51,317 nt of DNA, taken from Selenomonas sp. WCT3 (GTDB lineage Bacteria > Bacillota > Negativicutes > Selenomonadales > Selenomonadaceae). Every line of letters begins with the position of its first letter. The first letter of the stretch is position 1. The stretch spans positions 1-51,317 of the forward strand of contig FNCM01000016.1 in assembly GCA_900100835.1 (NCBI GenBank), in the 5' to 3' direction. Below the pieces are notes generated by a model, which was not told the DNA's origin, did not search any database, and saw only the letters and a program-made list of their open reading frames with translations. Below, in pieces: positions 1-7,130 of the stretch. The position numbers and the translations under genes are program-made.

Positions 1-69
1 GCGCTTCGCGCCCACCGCCCGGGATGTCCACCGGACATCCGCAACTTCGTTGCCCCCAGAGGGGAAGGC
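1..69 (-). repeat. Triple-hairpin intergenic repeat, copy 1
   Basis: Read on the minus strand, three hairpins lie directly end to end: GCCTTCCCCTCTGGGGG (54-69), GCAACGAAGTTGC (41-53) and GGATGTCCGGTGGACATCC (22-40). A further GCGCGAAGCGC hairpin runs to the window edge. The same order of parts (GCCTTCCCC stem, short GC stem, GGATG..CATCC stem) recurs at 11656-11714, so this is probably a dispersed intergenic element. The element probably continues beyond position 1. Confidence 0.55.
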
Positions 70-345
70 AGTTTTGTGACGACTCTAACCGAGGCGGCGG
101 GGGCCCCAGTACCATAAGCGTAGCCTTGACGTTCCGCGTGAAGCAAGAAATTTTTGCCTGCGTTCTCGTTGGAAAAGCAGTTTCGTCCAAACGAAGCGCG
201 TTTAACTGTTTTCCAACTCTTAATTAAAAGGCAAAAATTTCTTGTAGCGGGTTGTCACCGGTGGAGCGTTGGTACTGGGGCCCCCGCCGCCGGCGACTTA
301 CCTCGAATACGAACTGGGTACTACTCCCCTGCAAACTGCAATTGG
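54..345 (-). promoter_or_regulatory. Possible yybP-ykoY-like (Mn2+) riboswitch with a very long P2
   Basis: On the minus strand GGGGAGTAG (321-329) precedes the long hairpin and GTCGTCA (77-83) follows it. As I recall the Mn2+-sensing yybP-ykoY family, GGGGAGUAG in L1 and a downstream (G)CGUCA element flank helix P2. The gene it would control lies left of the window. A clean 3' strand of P1 was not found, and the 3' flank is a dispersed hairpin repeat, so this is a low-confidence suggestion; the two short motifs could be chance. Confidence 0.2.
93..291. repeat. 199-bp nested inverted repeat (long hairpin)
   Basis: Three nested complementary arm pairs surround one centre. The outer arms 93-113 and 271-291 are perfect over 21 bp. 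The middle arms 144-159 and 229-244 are perfect over 16 bp. The inner arms 168-182 and 204-217 match with one bulged base, around a loop of about 21 nt. No ORF of note lies inside. The shape fits either a MITE-like element or a long hairpin in a transcribed RNA. Which strand is transcribed cannot be decided from structure alone; the minus strand is favoured because a TTGACA-containing promoter points that way. Confidence 0.7.
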
Positions 346-369
346 AAAAAGTGTGTGGATCATTTAGCA

Positions 370-415
370 GACGCCCCCATAAGTCAGACTAATCAATCTA
401 ACTTATGGGGGCGTC
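370..415. repeat. Perfect 15-bp palindrome, downstream of the DASS gene
   Basis: Arms 370-384 and 401-415 are perfectly complementary. If read as minus-strand RNA the stem continues through the loop with G-U pairs. It lies 62 bp past the minus-strand stop of the DASS symporter gene but has no T-tract on either strand, so it is a poor intrinsic terminator by itself. It overlaps the -10 of the proposed minus-strand promoter at 402-429 and could instead be an operator. Confidence 0.55.
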
Positions 416-429
416 CGTATTTGTGTCAA
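402..429 (-). promoter_or_regulatory. Candidate minus-strand promoter
   Basis: On the minus strand TTGACA (429-424) is followed after 16 bp by CATAAG (407-402), a 4/6 match to the -10 consensus. It would transcribe the long hairpin at 93-291 and whatever gene lies left of the window. Confidence 0.3.
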
Positions 430-476
430 CGTAAAGGGCTTTTTCACGATCGCTTTTGTTTCTATATAATAGGATC

Positions 477-2021
477 CTAACCGACAACCCAGCTGACAAA
501 GTAGATAACCAGTGGAATCGTTACGCAGGCGATGCCGACGACATCGATAATGACGCCGGTATGAATCATTTTGGTAATGGGGATATATCCCGATGCATAG
601 ACGATGGCATTTGGCGGCGTCGATACCGGCAGCATGAAGCCCAAGGATGCGGAAAGGGCAATGCCCACGGAGACTGGAATCGGGCTGAGGCCGGCAGATA
701 CTGCCGCGGTAATGGCCAGTGGGCCAATCATGTTGGTGGCAGCCGTGTGACTGGTAAGTTCAGAGAGCAGCAGTGCCATAACCGAGAAGATGGCCACCAT
801 GCCAATTTGGGACGGTGCGCCGCCCATAGAACTGACGATAAGGTCGCCAACCCATTGGGAAAGGCCGGTTTTATACATCATACCGCCCATGGCGAGGCCG
901 CCGCCGAAGAGAATCAGCGTGCCCCATTCGATGCCCTCCATGGCTTCCTGCCATTTGAGGGTAAACTGGCGTTTTTCAAAATTGACTGGCAGGATGAAGA
1001 GAATCAGTGCGCCAGCCATAGCGGCAACTGCCTCTGGGAACAGTTTGTTGTAGAGTTTCAGCGTTGGGTCCGTACTGCCCAGCGTGATGGAAAGAATACC
1101 CGGTGTTACCCAGAGGGTAACGGCGACGATGAAGCAGAACAGCGTGTTTTTCTGTGCCAGCGTCCAGCCGCCGAGCTCTTTGAGTTTGTTCTTGATGAAG
1201 GTATCCGCCCCGTCGATGCGTTCCACATCGGCCGGGAACATACGCGACAGGACAAAGGCCGCAATGAGGAAGTAAATGACCATGGCGATGAAGCCCCAGG
1301 TCATCCATTCGAAGAAGGATACGTGGATGTCACACATTTGGTCGAGAAAGCCGAGCATGATGAGGTTCGGCGGAGTGCCGATTGGCGTCAATACGCCGCC
1401 AATCGAGCAGGAGTAGGCAGTCATAAGCATAAGTCCTGTGGCATATTTGTATTCATGCAGGTCGATCTCACGGCCATTGGCGGCAAACATCTCCTTGATG
1501 GAGGTCAATAGGCCAAGGCAGATGGGGAACATCATGGCGGCGGTGGCCGTATTGCTGACCCAGCCAGAGCAGAGGGCAGCGGCAAGGCCAACGGCCAGGA
1601 AGATGCGTTTGGGGTTTGAACCTACCCAGGAGCGCGACAGCAGCCAATAAGCGAATCGTTTGTCCAGCCCGTGGGTCATCATGGCCTTAGCCAGGATAAA
1701 ACCGCCCATGAACAGGAAAATCATCGGATTGGCAAACGCGGCAAAGGCGGTGCCTACTGGCACAACGCCGGTTACTACGGCAAGTGTCGGTCCAATCAGT
1801 GAGGTTACCGGTATTGGCACCGGCTCTGTGATCCACCAGAGAGCAACAAGTACCATGATAGCCAGTAGTTTATGGGCCGCTAAGGTAAGTCCTGCAATCG
1901 GGGTGAGAAATACCAGCAGAGCTAGTATCGGACCACCGAAGAGGCCAATCGTGCGGCGTTTGCGGTCAAAGGCTTGTTCCGCTCGTTTGACGGCAAGTGC
2001 TTCTTTACTCATCTTGTCCAA
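477..2021 (-). CDS. DASS/SLC13-family sodium:anion symporter
   Basis: Polytopic inner-membrane protein of the divalent anion:Na+ symporter family, which imports C4-dicarboxylates, citrate or sulfate. Visible family signatures are the paired SNTATAAM and SHTAATN motifs and the two TPP loops (IGTPPNL and VSTPPNA), one pair in each inverted half. Many hydrophobic segments cover nearly the whole chain, and about 514 residues is normal for the family. The frame is open to 2060. The AGGAGG at 2037-2032 sits 10 nt before a TTG at 2021 but 19 nt before the ATG at 2012, so TTG is chosen with ATG as the alternative. The substrate is not readable from the sequence. A candidate structured leader lies upstream. 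Confidence 0.88.
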   Translation of the reverse strand: MDKMSKEALAVKRAEQAFDRKRRTIGLFGGPILALLVFLTPIAGLTLAAHKLLAIMVLVALWWITEPVPIPVTSLIGPTLAVVTGVVPVGTAFAAFANPMIFLFMGGFILAKAMMTHGLDKRFAYWLLSRSWVGSNPKRIFLAVGLAAALCSGWVSNTATAAMMFPICLGLLTSIKEMFAANGREIDLHEYKYATGLMLMTAYSCSIGGVLTPIGTPPNLIMLGFLDQMCDIHVSFFEWMTWGFIAMVIYFLIAAFVLSRMFPADVERIDGADTFIKNKLKELGGWTLAQKNTLFCFIVAVTLWVTPGILSITLGSTDPTLKLYNKLFPEAVAAMAGALILFILPVNFEKRQFTLKWQEAMEGIEWGTLILFGGGLAMGGMMYKTGLSQWVGDLIVSSMGGAPSQIGMVAIFSVMALLLSELTSHTAATNMIGPLAITAAVSAGLSPIPVSVGIALSASLGFMLPVSTPPNAIVYASGYIPITKMIHTGVIIDVVGIACVTIPLVIYFVSWVVG

Positions 2022-2071
2022 AATAAATGCGCCTCCTTTTATTGAAGTGGGTAAAAGCATAATTACTATAA

Positions 2072-2077
2072 ATTATA
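2072..2077 (-). promoter_or_regulatory. Candidate -10 of the DASS gene
   Basis: A perfect TATAAT on the minus strand lies about 50 bp before the start codon, in AT-rich DNA. No good -35 is seen at 17 bp. It would give a short leader independent of the upstream RNA at 2205-2371. Confidence 0.35.
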
Positions 2078-2204
2078 TCTACAATTTACTCTATTCCTAT
2101 CATAAATAATATTCTGTCATTTTTCAATAGCTATTGAGAGGATTTACGATTCTATTTAGGAATGGTAGAAAAATTGTCGTAATTGAGTGGAAAATAATTT
2201 TAAA

Positions 2205-2243
2205 CAAAAAAGAAGTCCGCAGCATTACGTCCAAGCTGCGGAC
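2205..2243 (-). terminator. Intrinsic terminator of the minus-strand leader RNA
   Basis: Stem GTCCGCAGC/GCTGCGGAC (9 bp perfect, 2215-2243), followed on the minus strand by TTCTTTTTTGTTT. It lies about 185 bp before the DASS start codon, the right arrangement for attenuation. Confidence 0.7.
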
Positions 2244-2371
2244 CCCTAGGGAAGGGATGATAAAAAATTGAGAAATGGGAAGCAAGAAGGGTGGGATTAA
2301 ATCCTTCTTGTTTAGGGATATCGATAAAAGCCTGCGACCTGGGGGATTGACCAGGCCCATCTCCTATCGAC
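2205..2371 (-). ncRNA. Candidate structured leader RNA or sRNA ending in a terminator
   Basis: No credible protein gene lies in 2061-2477. On the minus strand a perfect TATAAT (2383-2378) is followed by about 165 nt that fold locally: TCGATA pairs with TATCGA and encloses a CCTGG/CCAGG hairpin, then AAGAAGG pairs with CCTTCTT, then comes an intrinsic terminator. It may be a transcription-attenuation leader (riboswitch-like) for the DASS symporter, or a free sRNA. I could not match it to a riboswitch class by eye; 6S, SRP and tmRNA hallmarks are absent. Confidence 0.4.
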
Positions 2372-2477
2372 AACTTTATTATAGGGGAGATTTATGAAAA
2401 CAGTATGTAACTTGGGTTACAAAAGGACAAAAAGTTAAAGAAAAGTGCCGATTCTCACGAAATTTTCAAGGGGGATA

Positions 2478-2486
2478 TGGTAAAAT
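2478..2486 (+). promoter_or_regulatory. Candidate extended -10 promoter of the M48 gene
   Basis: TGGTAAAAT is an extended -10 (TGn plus TAAAAT), 40 bp before the start codon. No convincing -35 is visible. Confidence 0.35.
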
Positions 2487-2525
2487 ACATATAGTTTTCT
2501 AACTCAAGTAAATGAGGTGATTCCT

Positions 2526-4394
2526 TTGAAATATAACAATCGATGGAAAAAGCGCATGCTGGCGCTGGCATTATCCGGCGCGTTGATGACTGGTGCGGTG
2601 CAGGCATCCATGCCCCGAGCCGAAGCCGTGGATGCCTGGGCGGCGGCTGCCCAGGCGCTGGGAGTCCTGGGGGCTTATAAATCCAGTCTGGCCAGTATCC
2701 TGGCCATGGGCAATAACGTCAGTGCCCAGTTGCAGAGTCAGCAGCAGGATATCAAACAAAATGGCATCGACCCGAATCAGAACGATGTACAGGTTGTCGA
2801 TTTCGTTATGAATCAATTGGTAAATCACAGCGACTATGTGCTGAAGGTCAACAGCCTGCCCTTTTGCTGGACGGTCAACAACAGTTCGGATTTTAATGCG
2901 GCCTGCTATCCGACTAACTACGTGAGCATCAACAGGGCATTGGTGCGTGGACTCAATCTTGATCCCGATGAATTGGCGGCTGTTCTCGCCCATGAGATGA
3001 CCCATGGCATCGAGCAGCACAGTGCCCACAACTATGCCAAAGCCGTAGCACAGTATTATGGAATGAGTTTCCTCAATATGGATACAGGTGTTATGGATTG
3101 GAACAAGCTCAATGCCTTGGCTAACTATTCCATTGCCAAGAATGTCACTTTGCCTACCGAGTACGATGCCGACGAAGGCGGTTTTTATCTCATGACAAGT
3201 GCTGGGTTCAATCCTGGCGGCGGGGCAGCAGCGATGGCCCGCATGTCCTACTATCTGACCTATCAAACCAAAAACGTCCTCGAATATCAGGATCTGGACC
3301 CGAAGAAAAAAGATCAGGAAAATTACAACGATCACCCGGATACGGAACTGCGGGAGCAAAAATTGGCCAAGATGATGTCGGATTACGGCTGTGGTCATGT
3401 GACGGTCAAGGATCGCCGGGACGTCTATATCGATGGGCAAAAACTATTAAGTGTGGATTGGACAGAGGATGACTACGACAATACGACAGAAAACGCCTAT
3501 TACGTTGCCGGGGCAATTGCCAAGGCCTTCCATGACTTTGATTCCATAGGCGACTGGAATTTCCGCACCAAGCGAAATGGTGTTGTGACTTGCCTTGAGA
3601 ATTCGCGGGTAAATGCAGTGCTCCAGGCCTTCTTGGATTCGGAACAGGCAGGGGCTCGGTTGCAGGAACTGGTGGCCAAAGCCTATGCAGAGGAAGCGTC
3701 CAGTGGTGCACGGGACAAGATGAAAGCGGCGGAGCAAAAACGGCAGAAGCAATTGCAACAGGCGCGGGATGCCGTAATCCAAAGCGATGCCAAAGCCGTC
3801 AAGAAGATGCGGGAAAATGCCGATGCCTATAGCGACTATGGGCAGGCCGCCAAAGCACTGTTCGAAATAAATCGCGTCTTTGCGGCTAAAAATCCCGAAA
3901 ATGAAGCCGAAAATTACGCTGTCCGCGGCCGGGCCAAAGCCGTCAGCGGTGATTTTTCCGGCGCCTTGCAAGACTGCGATAAAGCCGTCGCCATGGATGC
4001 TAAGAATGTGTTCAACTTCCTCAATCGTGCCGATACCTATCGGATGATGGGGGAAAATGACAAAGCCCTGGCAGATTTGGATACCGCCAAGAAAATCAAG
4101 GCGGACAATCCCTATGGTTGGTTAATCAGCGCCGAAATATACGATGAACTAGGTCAGAGGGATAAAGCGCAGGAAAATTACCAGAAATTATACGCCTTGG
4201 ATAACAAATACGTTCGTGCAATTCCCGATGATTATTTGCCAGCTATCAGTGATAAGGAATACAAGAAGCGCTTGAAGGATAAAGCCGAAGCCAAGAAACA
4301 GTATGAGAAAAAATGGAAAGAAGAGAAGAAAAATGCCGACAAAAAATCCGCAGTCAAAAAGACTGCGGATAAGAAGGACATAAAGAAAAATTAA
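2526..4394 (+). CDS. Secreted M48-family metallopeptidase with TPR repeats
   Basis: Begins at TTG 2526, placed 6-7 nt after GAGGTG; the GTG at 2517 lies inside that Shine-Dalgarno sequence. The N-terminus (basic residues, then LALALSGALMTGAVQA) is a signal peptide, so the protein is periplasmic or surface-exposed. The zinc motif HEMTH is at residues 156-160, and the third ligand is probably the Glu of TEYDADEGG further on. A TPR-like region of roughly residues 430-560 (AENYAVRGRAKAVSGDFSGA and following repeats) precedes a lysine-rich tail. The layout resembles BepA/YfgC-type outer-membrane quality-control peptidases; that role is inferred. Its 3' end encodes the terminator of the convergent repressor gene. 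Confidence 0.85.
   Translation: MKYNNRWKKRMLALALSGALMTGAVQASMPRAEAVDAWAAAAQALGVLGAYKSSLASILAMGNNVSAQLQSQQQDIKQNGIDPNQNDVQVVDFVMNQLVNHSDYVLKVNSLPFCWTVNNSSDFNAACYPTNYVSINRALVRGLNLDPDELAAVLAHEMTHGIEQHSAHNYAKAVAQYYGMSFLNMDTGVMDWNKLNALANYSIAKNVTLPTEYDADEGGFYLMTSAGFNPGGGAAAMARMSYYLTYQTKNVLEYQDLDPKKKDQENYNDHPDTELREQKLAKMMSDYGCGHVTVKDRRDVYIDGQKLLSVDWTEDDYDNTTENAYYVAGAIAKAFHDFDSIGDWNFRTKRNGVVTCLENSRVNAVLQAFLDSEQAGARLQELVAKAYAEEASSGARDKMKAAEQKRQKQLQQARDAVIQSDAKAVKKMRENADAYSDYGQAAKALFEINRVFAAKNPENEAENYAVRGRAKAVSGDFSGALQDCDKAVAMDAKNVFNFLNRADTYRMMGENDKALADLDTAKKIKADNPYGWLISAEIYDELGQRDKAQENYQKLYALDNKYVRAIPDDYLPAISDKEYKKRLKDKAEAKKQYEKKWKEEKKNADKKSAVKKTADKKDIKKN
4339..4370 (-). terminator. Terminator of the DeoR gene, inside the M48 coding sequence
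   Basis: Stem ATCCGCAGTC/GACTGCGGAT (10 bp perfect, 4346-4370, loop of five bases), then a T-tract on the minus strand at 4345-4339. It starts 20 nt past the deoR stop and is translated on the other strand as part of the Lys-rich C-terminus of the peptidase. Confidence 0.85.
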
Positions 4395-5185
4395 GCCGAT
4401 TCGATGACTTCGATGACCTCCACACCATGGGTGCGGAGGTTTTTTATTTCGTCGGGGCTGGCCCCGGGGCAGGTGATAAGCGTATCAATCTTGTCGATGG
4501 TGCCCGAGAGGAAGTTGTGTTCGCGGCCGATTTTTTGGCGGGCGGCTAGTACGTAGCAGCTGCCCTGACAGCGGCGCATCATCATTTCGTTGATGGCAGT
4601 TTCAGGCAGGACTGAGGTGGTGATACCGCTGGCAACGCTGATGCCACCGACGCCGATAAAGGCCTTGTCAGCATTGATTTTGGTCAGGGTCTGCAAGGCA
4701 AATTCTCCCACCAGGGATTTGCGGCGCTGATAGATTTCGCCACCGGTCAGGATAATGGTGACCTGTGGATCATGGGGGTAGTAGATGGCATTGCTGTTGT
4801 TGGTGACGAGGATGACGCGCTTATCTTTTATGTAGTCGAGCATCATGAGGGTGGTGGAACTCGAATTCATAAAGATGGTATCCCCATCCTCAATCAGCGA
4901 AGCAGCATATTGGGCGATGGCTTGTTTTTGCTCCACATCCACGCGGCTTTTGGGGTCGGCGGTGGGGGTATCTTCTTCCTTTAAGGTGCCTTCAATGAGT
5001 TTTGCTCCACCATGAAAGCGGGTGACCAGATGCTGCTGTTCAAACATCACAAGGTCGCGGCGAATGGTGGTGGCCGATACTGCCAGCTGCTCCGCTGCGG
5101 AATCGACATCGATGCTCTTGTTTTCTTTTAACAACTTGAGTAACGCCTGCTGGCGGCGGAAGACAACGCTTTTACTGTTTTTCAT
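4391..5185 (-). CDS. DeoR/GlpR-family repressor, probable ascorbate regulator
   Basis: 264 aa, a normal length for the family. The N-terminal winged helix includes IDVDSAAEQLAVSATTIRRD near residues 24-43. The C-terminal DeoRC sugar-phosphate sensor domain contains VTNNSNAIYY, LTGGEIYQRRKS and FIGVGGIS. It is transcribed away from the ascorbate operon across a 313-bp region with a perfect inverted repeat, and the E. coli ula regulator UlaR belongs to the same family, so an UlaR-like role with a phosphorylated ascorbate derivative as inducer is inferred. Its last bases overlap the M48 stop through a shared TTAA. Confidence 0.85.
   Translation of the reverse strand: MKNSKSVVFRRQQALLKLLKENKSIDVDSAAEQLAVSATTIRRDLVMFEQQHLVTRFHGGAKLIEGTLKEEDTPTADPKSRVDVEQKQAIAQYAASLIEDGDTIFMNSSSTTLMMLDYIKDKRVILVTNNSNAIYYPHDPQVTIILTGGEIYQRRKSLVGEFALQTLTKINADKAFIGVGGISVASGITTSVLPETAINEMMMRRCQGSCYVLAARQKIGREHNFLSGTIDKIDTLITCPGASPDEIKNLRTHGVEVIEVIESA
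4416..4449 (+). terminator. Terminator of the M48 gene, inside the DeoR coding sequence
   Basis: Stem ACCTCC..GGAGGT with inner CACC/GGTG around loop ATG (4416-4440), followed by TTTTTTATTT. It lies 22 nt after the M48 stop and within the last codons of the opposite-strand deoR gene. Confidence 0.8.
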
Positions 5186-5267
5186 AATAATGGAATCCTT
5201 TCAAATGGGAGTGTGCGAAATAGGCAAAACAGATGTAATACGAGTATAGTTTTGATTCATAATAATC

Positions 5268-5298
5268 ATATCCATATGATTTATGATTATATGGATAT
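5268..5298. promoter_or_regulatory. Inverted-repeat operator candidate
   Basis: ATATCCATAT (5268-5277) and ATATGGATAT (5289-5298) form a perfect 10-bp inverted repeat with an 11-bp spacer, between the deoR start and the ula promoter. It is a likely binding site for the adjacent DeoR-type repressor. Confidence 0.55.
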
Positions 5299-5398
5299 TA
5301 TAACGAACTGCATAGGAAAAATCAAGCGTTAAATAATCATAAAGTGAGCGTAAAAAATATTACAAATGTCATTTTTTGATTATTTTATGAAAAAATGC

Positions 5399-5427
5399 TT
5401 GAAATGAGCATAACGCTGTGATATGAT
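5399..5427 (+). promoter_or_regulatory. ula operon promoter
   Basis: TTGAAA (5399-5404), a 17-bp spacer and TATGAT (5422-5427), each one base from consensus. It lies 72 bp before the ulaG start. Confidence 0.7.
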
Positions 5428-5498
5428 AAGAATGTCGATAGGAAATACGGCAAAACAATCATAAACGAAACATAAATATTTGTTTTAGGGGGATTATC

Positions 5499-6602
5499 AT
5501 GAGTAAGATTTCCGAAATGACCCGCGAAAGCTGGATCATGAGCACCTTCCCGGAATGGGGAACCTGGTTGGTAGAGGACATCGAAAGCTACGAAGTACCG
5601 GAAGGCCAGGTCGCCATGTGGTGGCTCGGCTGCACGGGCACCTGGTTCAAGACGCCGGGGGGTGCCAATGTGACTGTGGACTTGTGGTGTGGAAACGGCA
5701 AGCGTACCCACGGCGATGGCAAGATGAAGGTTGGTCATCAGATGGCTAACATGTGCGGTTGCCGCTCGATGCAGCCAAACCTGCGCAACGTACCCTTTGT
5801 CATCGATCCATTCGCTTTCAAGCAGGTCGATGCGGTACTGGCAACCCATTACCATCAGGACCACATGTCAGCGGAGTGGGCAGCCCATGTGCTGCACAGC
5901 GGCATGACGACGACGGATGAGAAAGGCAAGGAGATCCCGGTTCCCTTCATCGGACCGCAGAAATCGGTAGATACCTGGGTCAAATGGGGCGTTCCGGTTG
6001 AGCGCTGCAAGGTTGTGAAACCAGGGGATGTCATCAAGATCAAGGACATCGAGATTGTCTGCCTCGACAGTTTCGACCGCACCTGCATCACGACGACGGA
6101 TTCCACGGGCCCGGACCGTGAGGAACTCACTGGCAAATGCCCGACGGATATGGATGAGAAAGCAGTCAACTACCTGCTCAAGACGCCGGGCGGCAATATC
6201 TACCACTCCGGTGACTCCCATTTTTCCATTTACTTTGCGAAACACGGCAAGGATTACGACATCGATGTGGCCTTCGGCTCCTTTGGCGAGAACCCGATTG
6301 GCATGCAGGACAAGATGACCTCCATCGATATCCTGCGCATGGCAGAGAATCTTCAGTGCAAGGTGGTCGTACCCATCCACTGGGATGTCTGGACGAACTT
6401 CCAGGCCGACTGTAACGAGATCGAGCTCTTGTACAATTTCAAGAAGGACCGCAACGAGTACAAGTTCCATCCCTTCTTCTGGCAGGTTGGCGGCCGTTAT
6501 GTCTACCCAATGGATAAGGATAAGATTTACTACCATCATCGCCGTGGTTTTGAGGATTGCTTCGAGCATCCGCAGAACATTCCATTCCGTTCCTGCCTGT
6601 AA
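5499..6602 (+). CDS. ulaG: L-ascorbate-6-phosphate lactonase
   Basis: Metallo-beta-lactamase-fold hydrolase that opens L-ascorbate 6-phosphate to 3-keto-L-gulonate 6-phosphate in the cytoplasm. The metal motif HYHQDH is at residues 117-122. Further family features are [15 protein letters not shown] near the N-terminus, YHSGDSHFS and VPIHWDVW. At 367 aa it is close to E. coli UlaG. The start follows GGGGGA by 6 nt. It is the first gene after the operator region and lies 18 bp before the EIIA gene. Confidence 0.93.
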   Translation: MSKISEMTRESWIMSTFPEWGTWLVEDIESYEVPEGQVAMWWLGCTGTWFKTPGGANVTVDLWCGNGKRTHGDGKMKVGHQMANMCGCRSMQPNLRNVPFVIDPFAFKQVDAVLATHYHQDHMSAEWAAHVLHSGMTTTDEKGKEIPVPFIGPQKSVDTWVKWGVPVERCKVVKPGDVIKIKDIEIVCLDSFDRTCITTTDSTGPDREELTGKCPTDMDEKAVNYLLKTPGGNIYHSGDSHFSIYFAKHGKDYDIDVAFGSFGENPIGMQDKMTSIDILRMAENLQCKVVVPIHWDVWTNFQADCNEIELLYNFKKDRNEYKFHPFFWQVGGRYVYPMDKDKIYYHHRRGFEDCFEHPQNIPFRSCL

Positions 6603-6620
6603 TCAGAGGGGAGAGCCAAG

Positions 6621-7061
6621 ATGTTTAAAGAATTTGTCGAGTCAAAACACTATTCGTTCCATGAAGGCTTTGCTGATTGGCGGGATGCCGTGCGGGCAGC
6701 CTGTGCACCACTGCTGGCTGATGGCACCATCGAAAAGGAATATCCGGAAATCATCATTGAGAAGGTGGAGGAGCTGGGCCCCTACATCGTCATTGCCCCG
6801 AATATCTGCATTCCGCATGCAGAGCGTGGCCGCGGCGTCAATGGCACGGCCATGTGCTTTATGAAGACGGAAAAGCCCGTAAGCTTTGATAAGAGCGACC
6901 CGGATAAAGATGCCCGCATTTTTGTGGTGTTGGCAGCTACCGATGACGAAGTCCATCTGAACAATCTGATGGCCCTGTCCGAGACGCTTTCCGATGAGGA
7001 CATCGTGGCCAAGGTTTTGGCAGCTAAGACGCCGGAAGACCTGTTGCAAATCGAAGCATAA
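6621..7061 (+). CDS. ulaC: Ascorbate PTS EIIA component
   Basis: 146-aa cytoplasmic phosphocarrier of the mannitol/fructose-type EIIA family. It passes phosphate from HPr to the EIIB partner. The phosphorylatable histidine is in CIPHAERG, near residue 72. The following VNGTAMCF strand and the LAATDDEVHLNNLMAL segment are typical of the family. It sits between ulaG and the EIIC gene, so it serves the ascorbate permease. The 69-bp gap to EIIC contains only a weak GGGAG/CTCCC hairpin. Confidence 0.9.
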   Translation: MFKEFVESKHYSFHEGFADWRDAVRAACAPLLADGTIEKEYPEIIIEKVEELGPYIVIAPNICIPHAERGRGVNGTAMCFMKTEKPVSFDKSDPDKDARIFVVLAATDDEVHLNNLMALSETLSDEDIVAKVLAAKTPEDLLQIEA

Positions 7062-7130
7062 GGAGAGCTTTAGTGAGGGAGTCTGGGGAGGCTCCCATAG
7101 GGAAAAAACGAAAGTGGGGAAAATCAAGTT

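Larger units (their letters stand above)
5186..5498. promoter_or_regulatory. Divergent deoR/ula control region with repeated AATCATAA motifs
   Basis: A 313-bp AT-rich spacer. AATCATA(A/T) occurs at 5264-5271, 5334-5341 and 5457-5464, with an inverse copy near 5282-5290. The copy at 5457 lies downstream of the predicted ula start site, where a bound repressor could block elongation. A possible minus-strand -10 for deoR (TATACT) is at 5248-5243. Confidence 0.55.

Noticed and set aside
24..480. Small plus-strand ORFs at the left edge
   Set aside because: They run through the nested inverted repeat and have no ribosome-binding site or protein-like composition.
456..1511. Plus-strand ORF of 351 codons opposite the DASS gene
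   Set aside because: Composition is that of an antisense frame (His/Asp/Arg-rich, no recognisable domain), with no ribosome-binding site, and the minus strand encodes a clear transporter.
2124..2360. 78-aa minus-strand ORF in the DASS leader
   Set aside because: It spans the terminator hairpin and local stems, has no ribosome-binding site and no protein-like pattern; an RNA element explains the region better.
2205..2371. 6S RNA, SRP RNA or tmRNA
   Set aside because: There is no long closing stem joining both ends, no SRP tetraloop motif and no tRNA-like or tag-peptide part.
2571..3440. Minus-strand ORF of 289 codons opposite the M48 gene
   Set aside because: Shadow of a coding sequence with HExxH motif and signal peptide on the plus strand; no start signal or domain.
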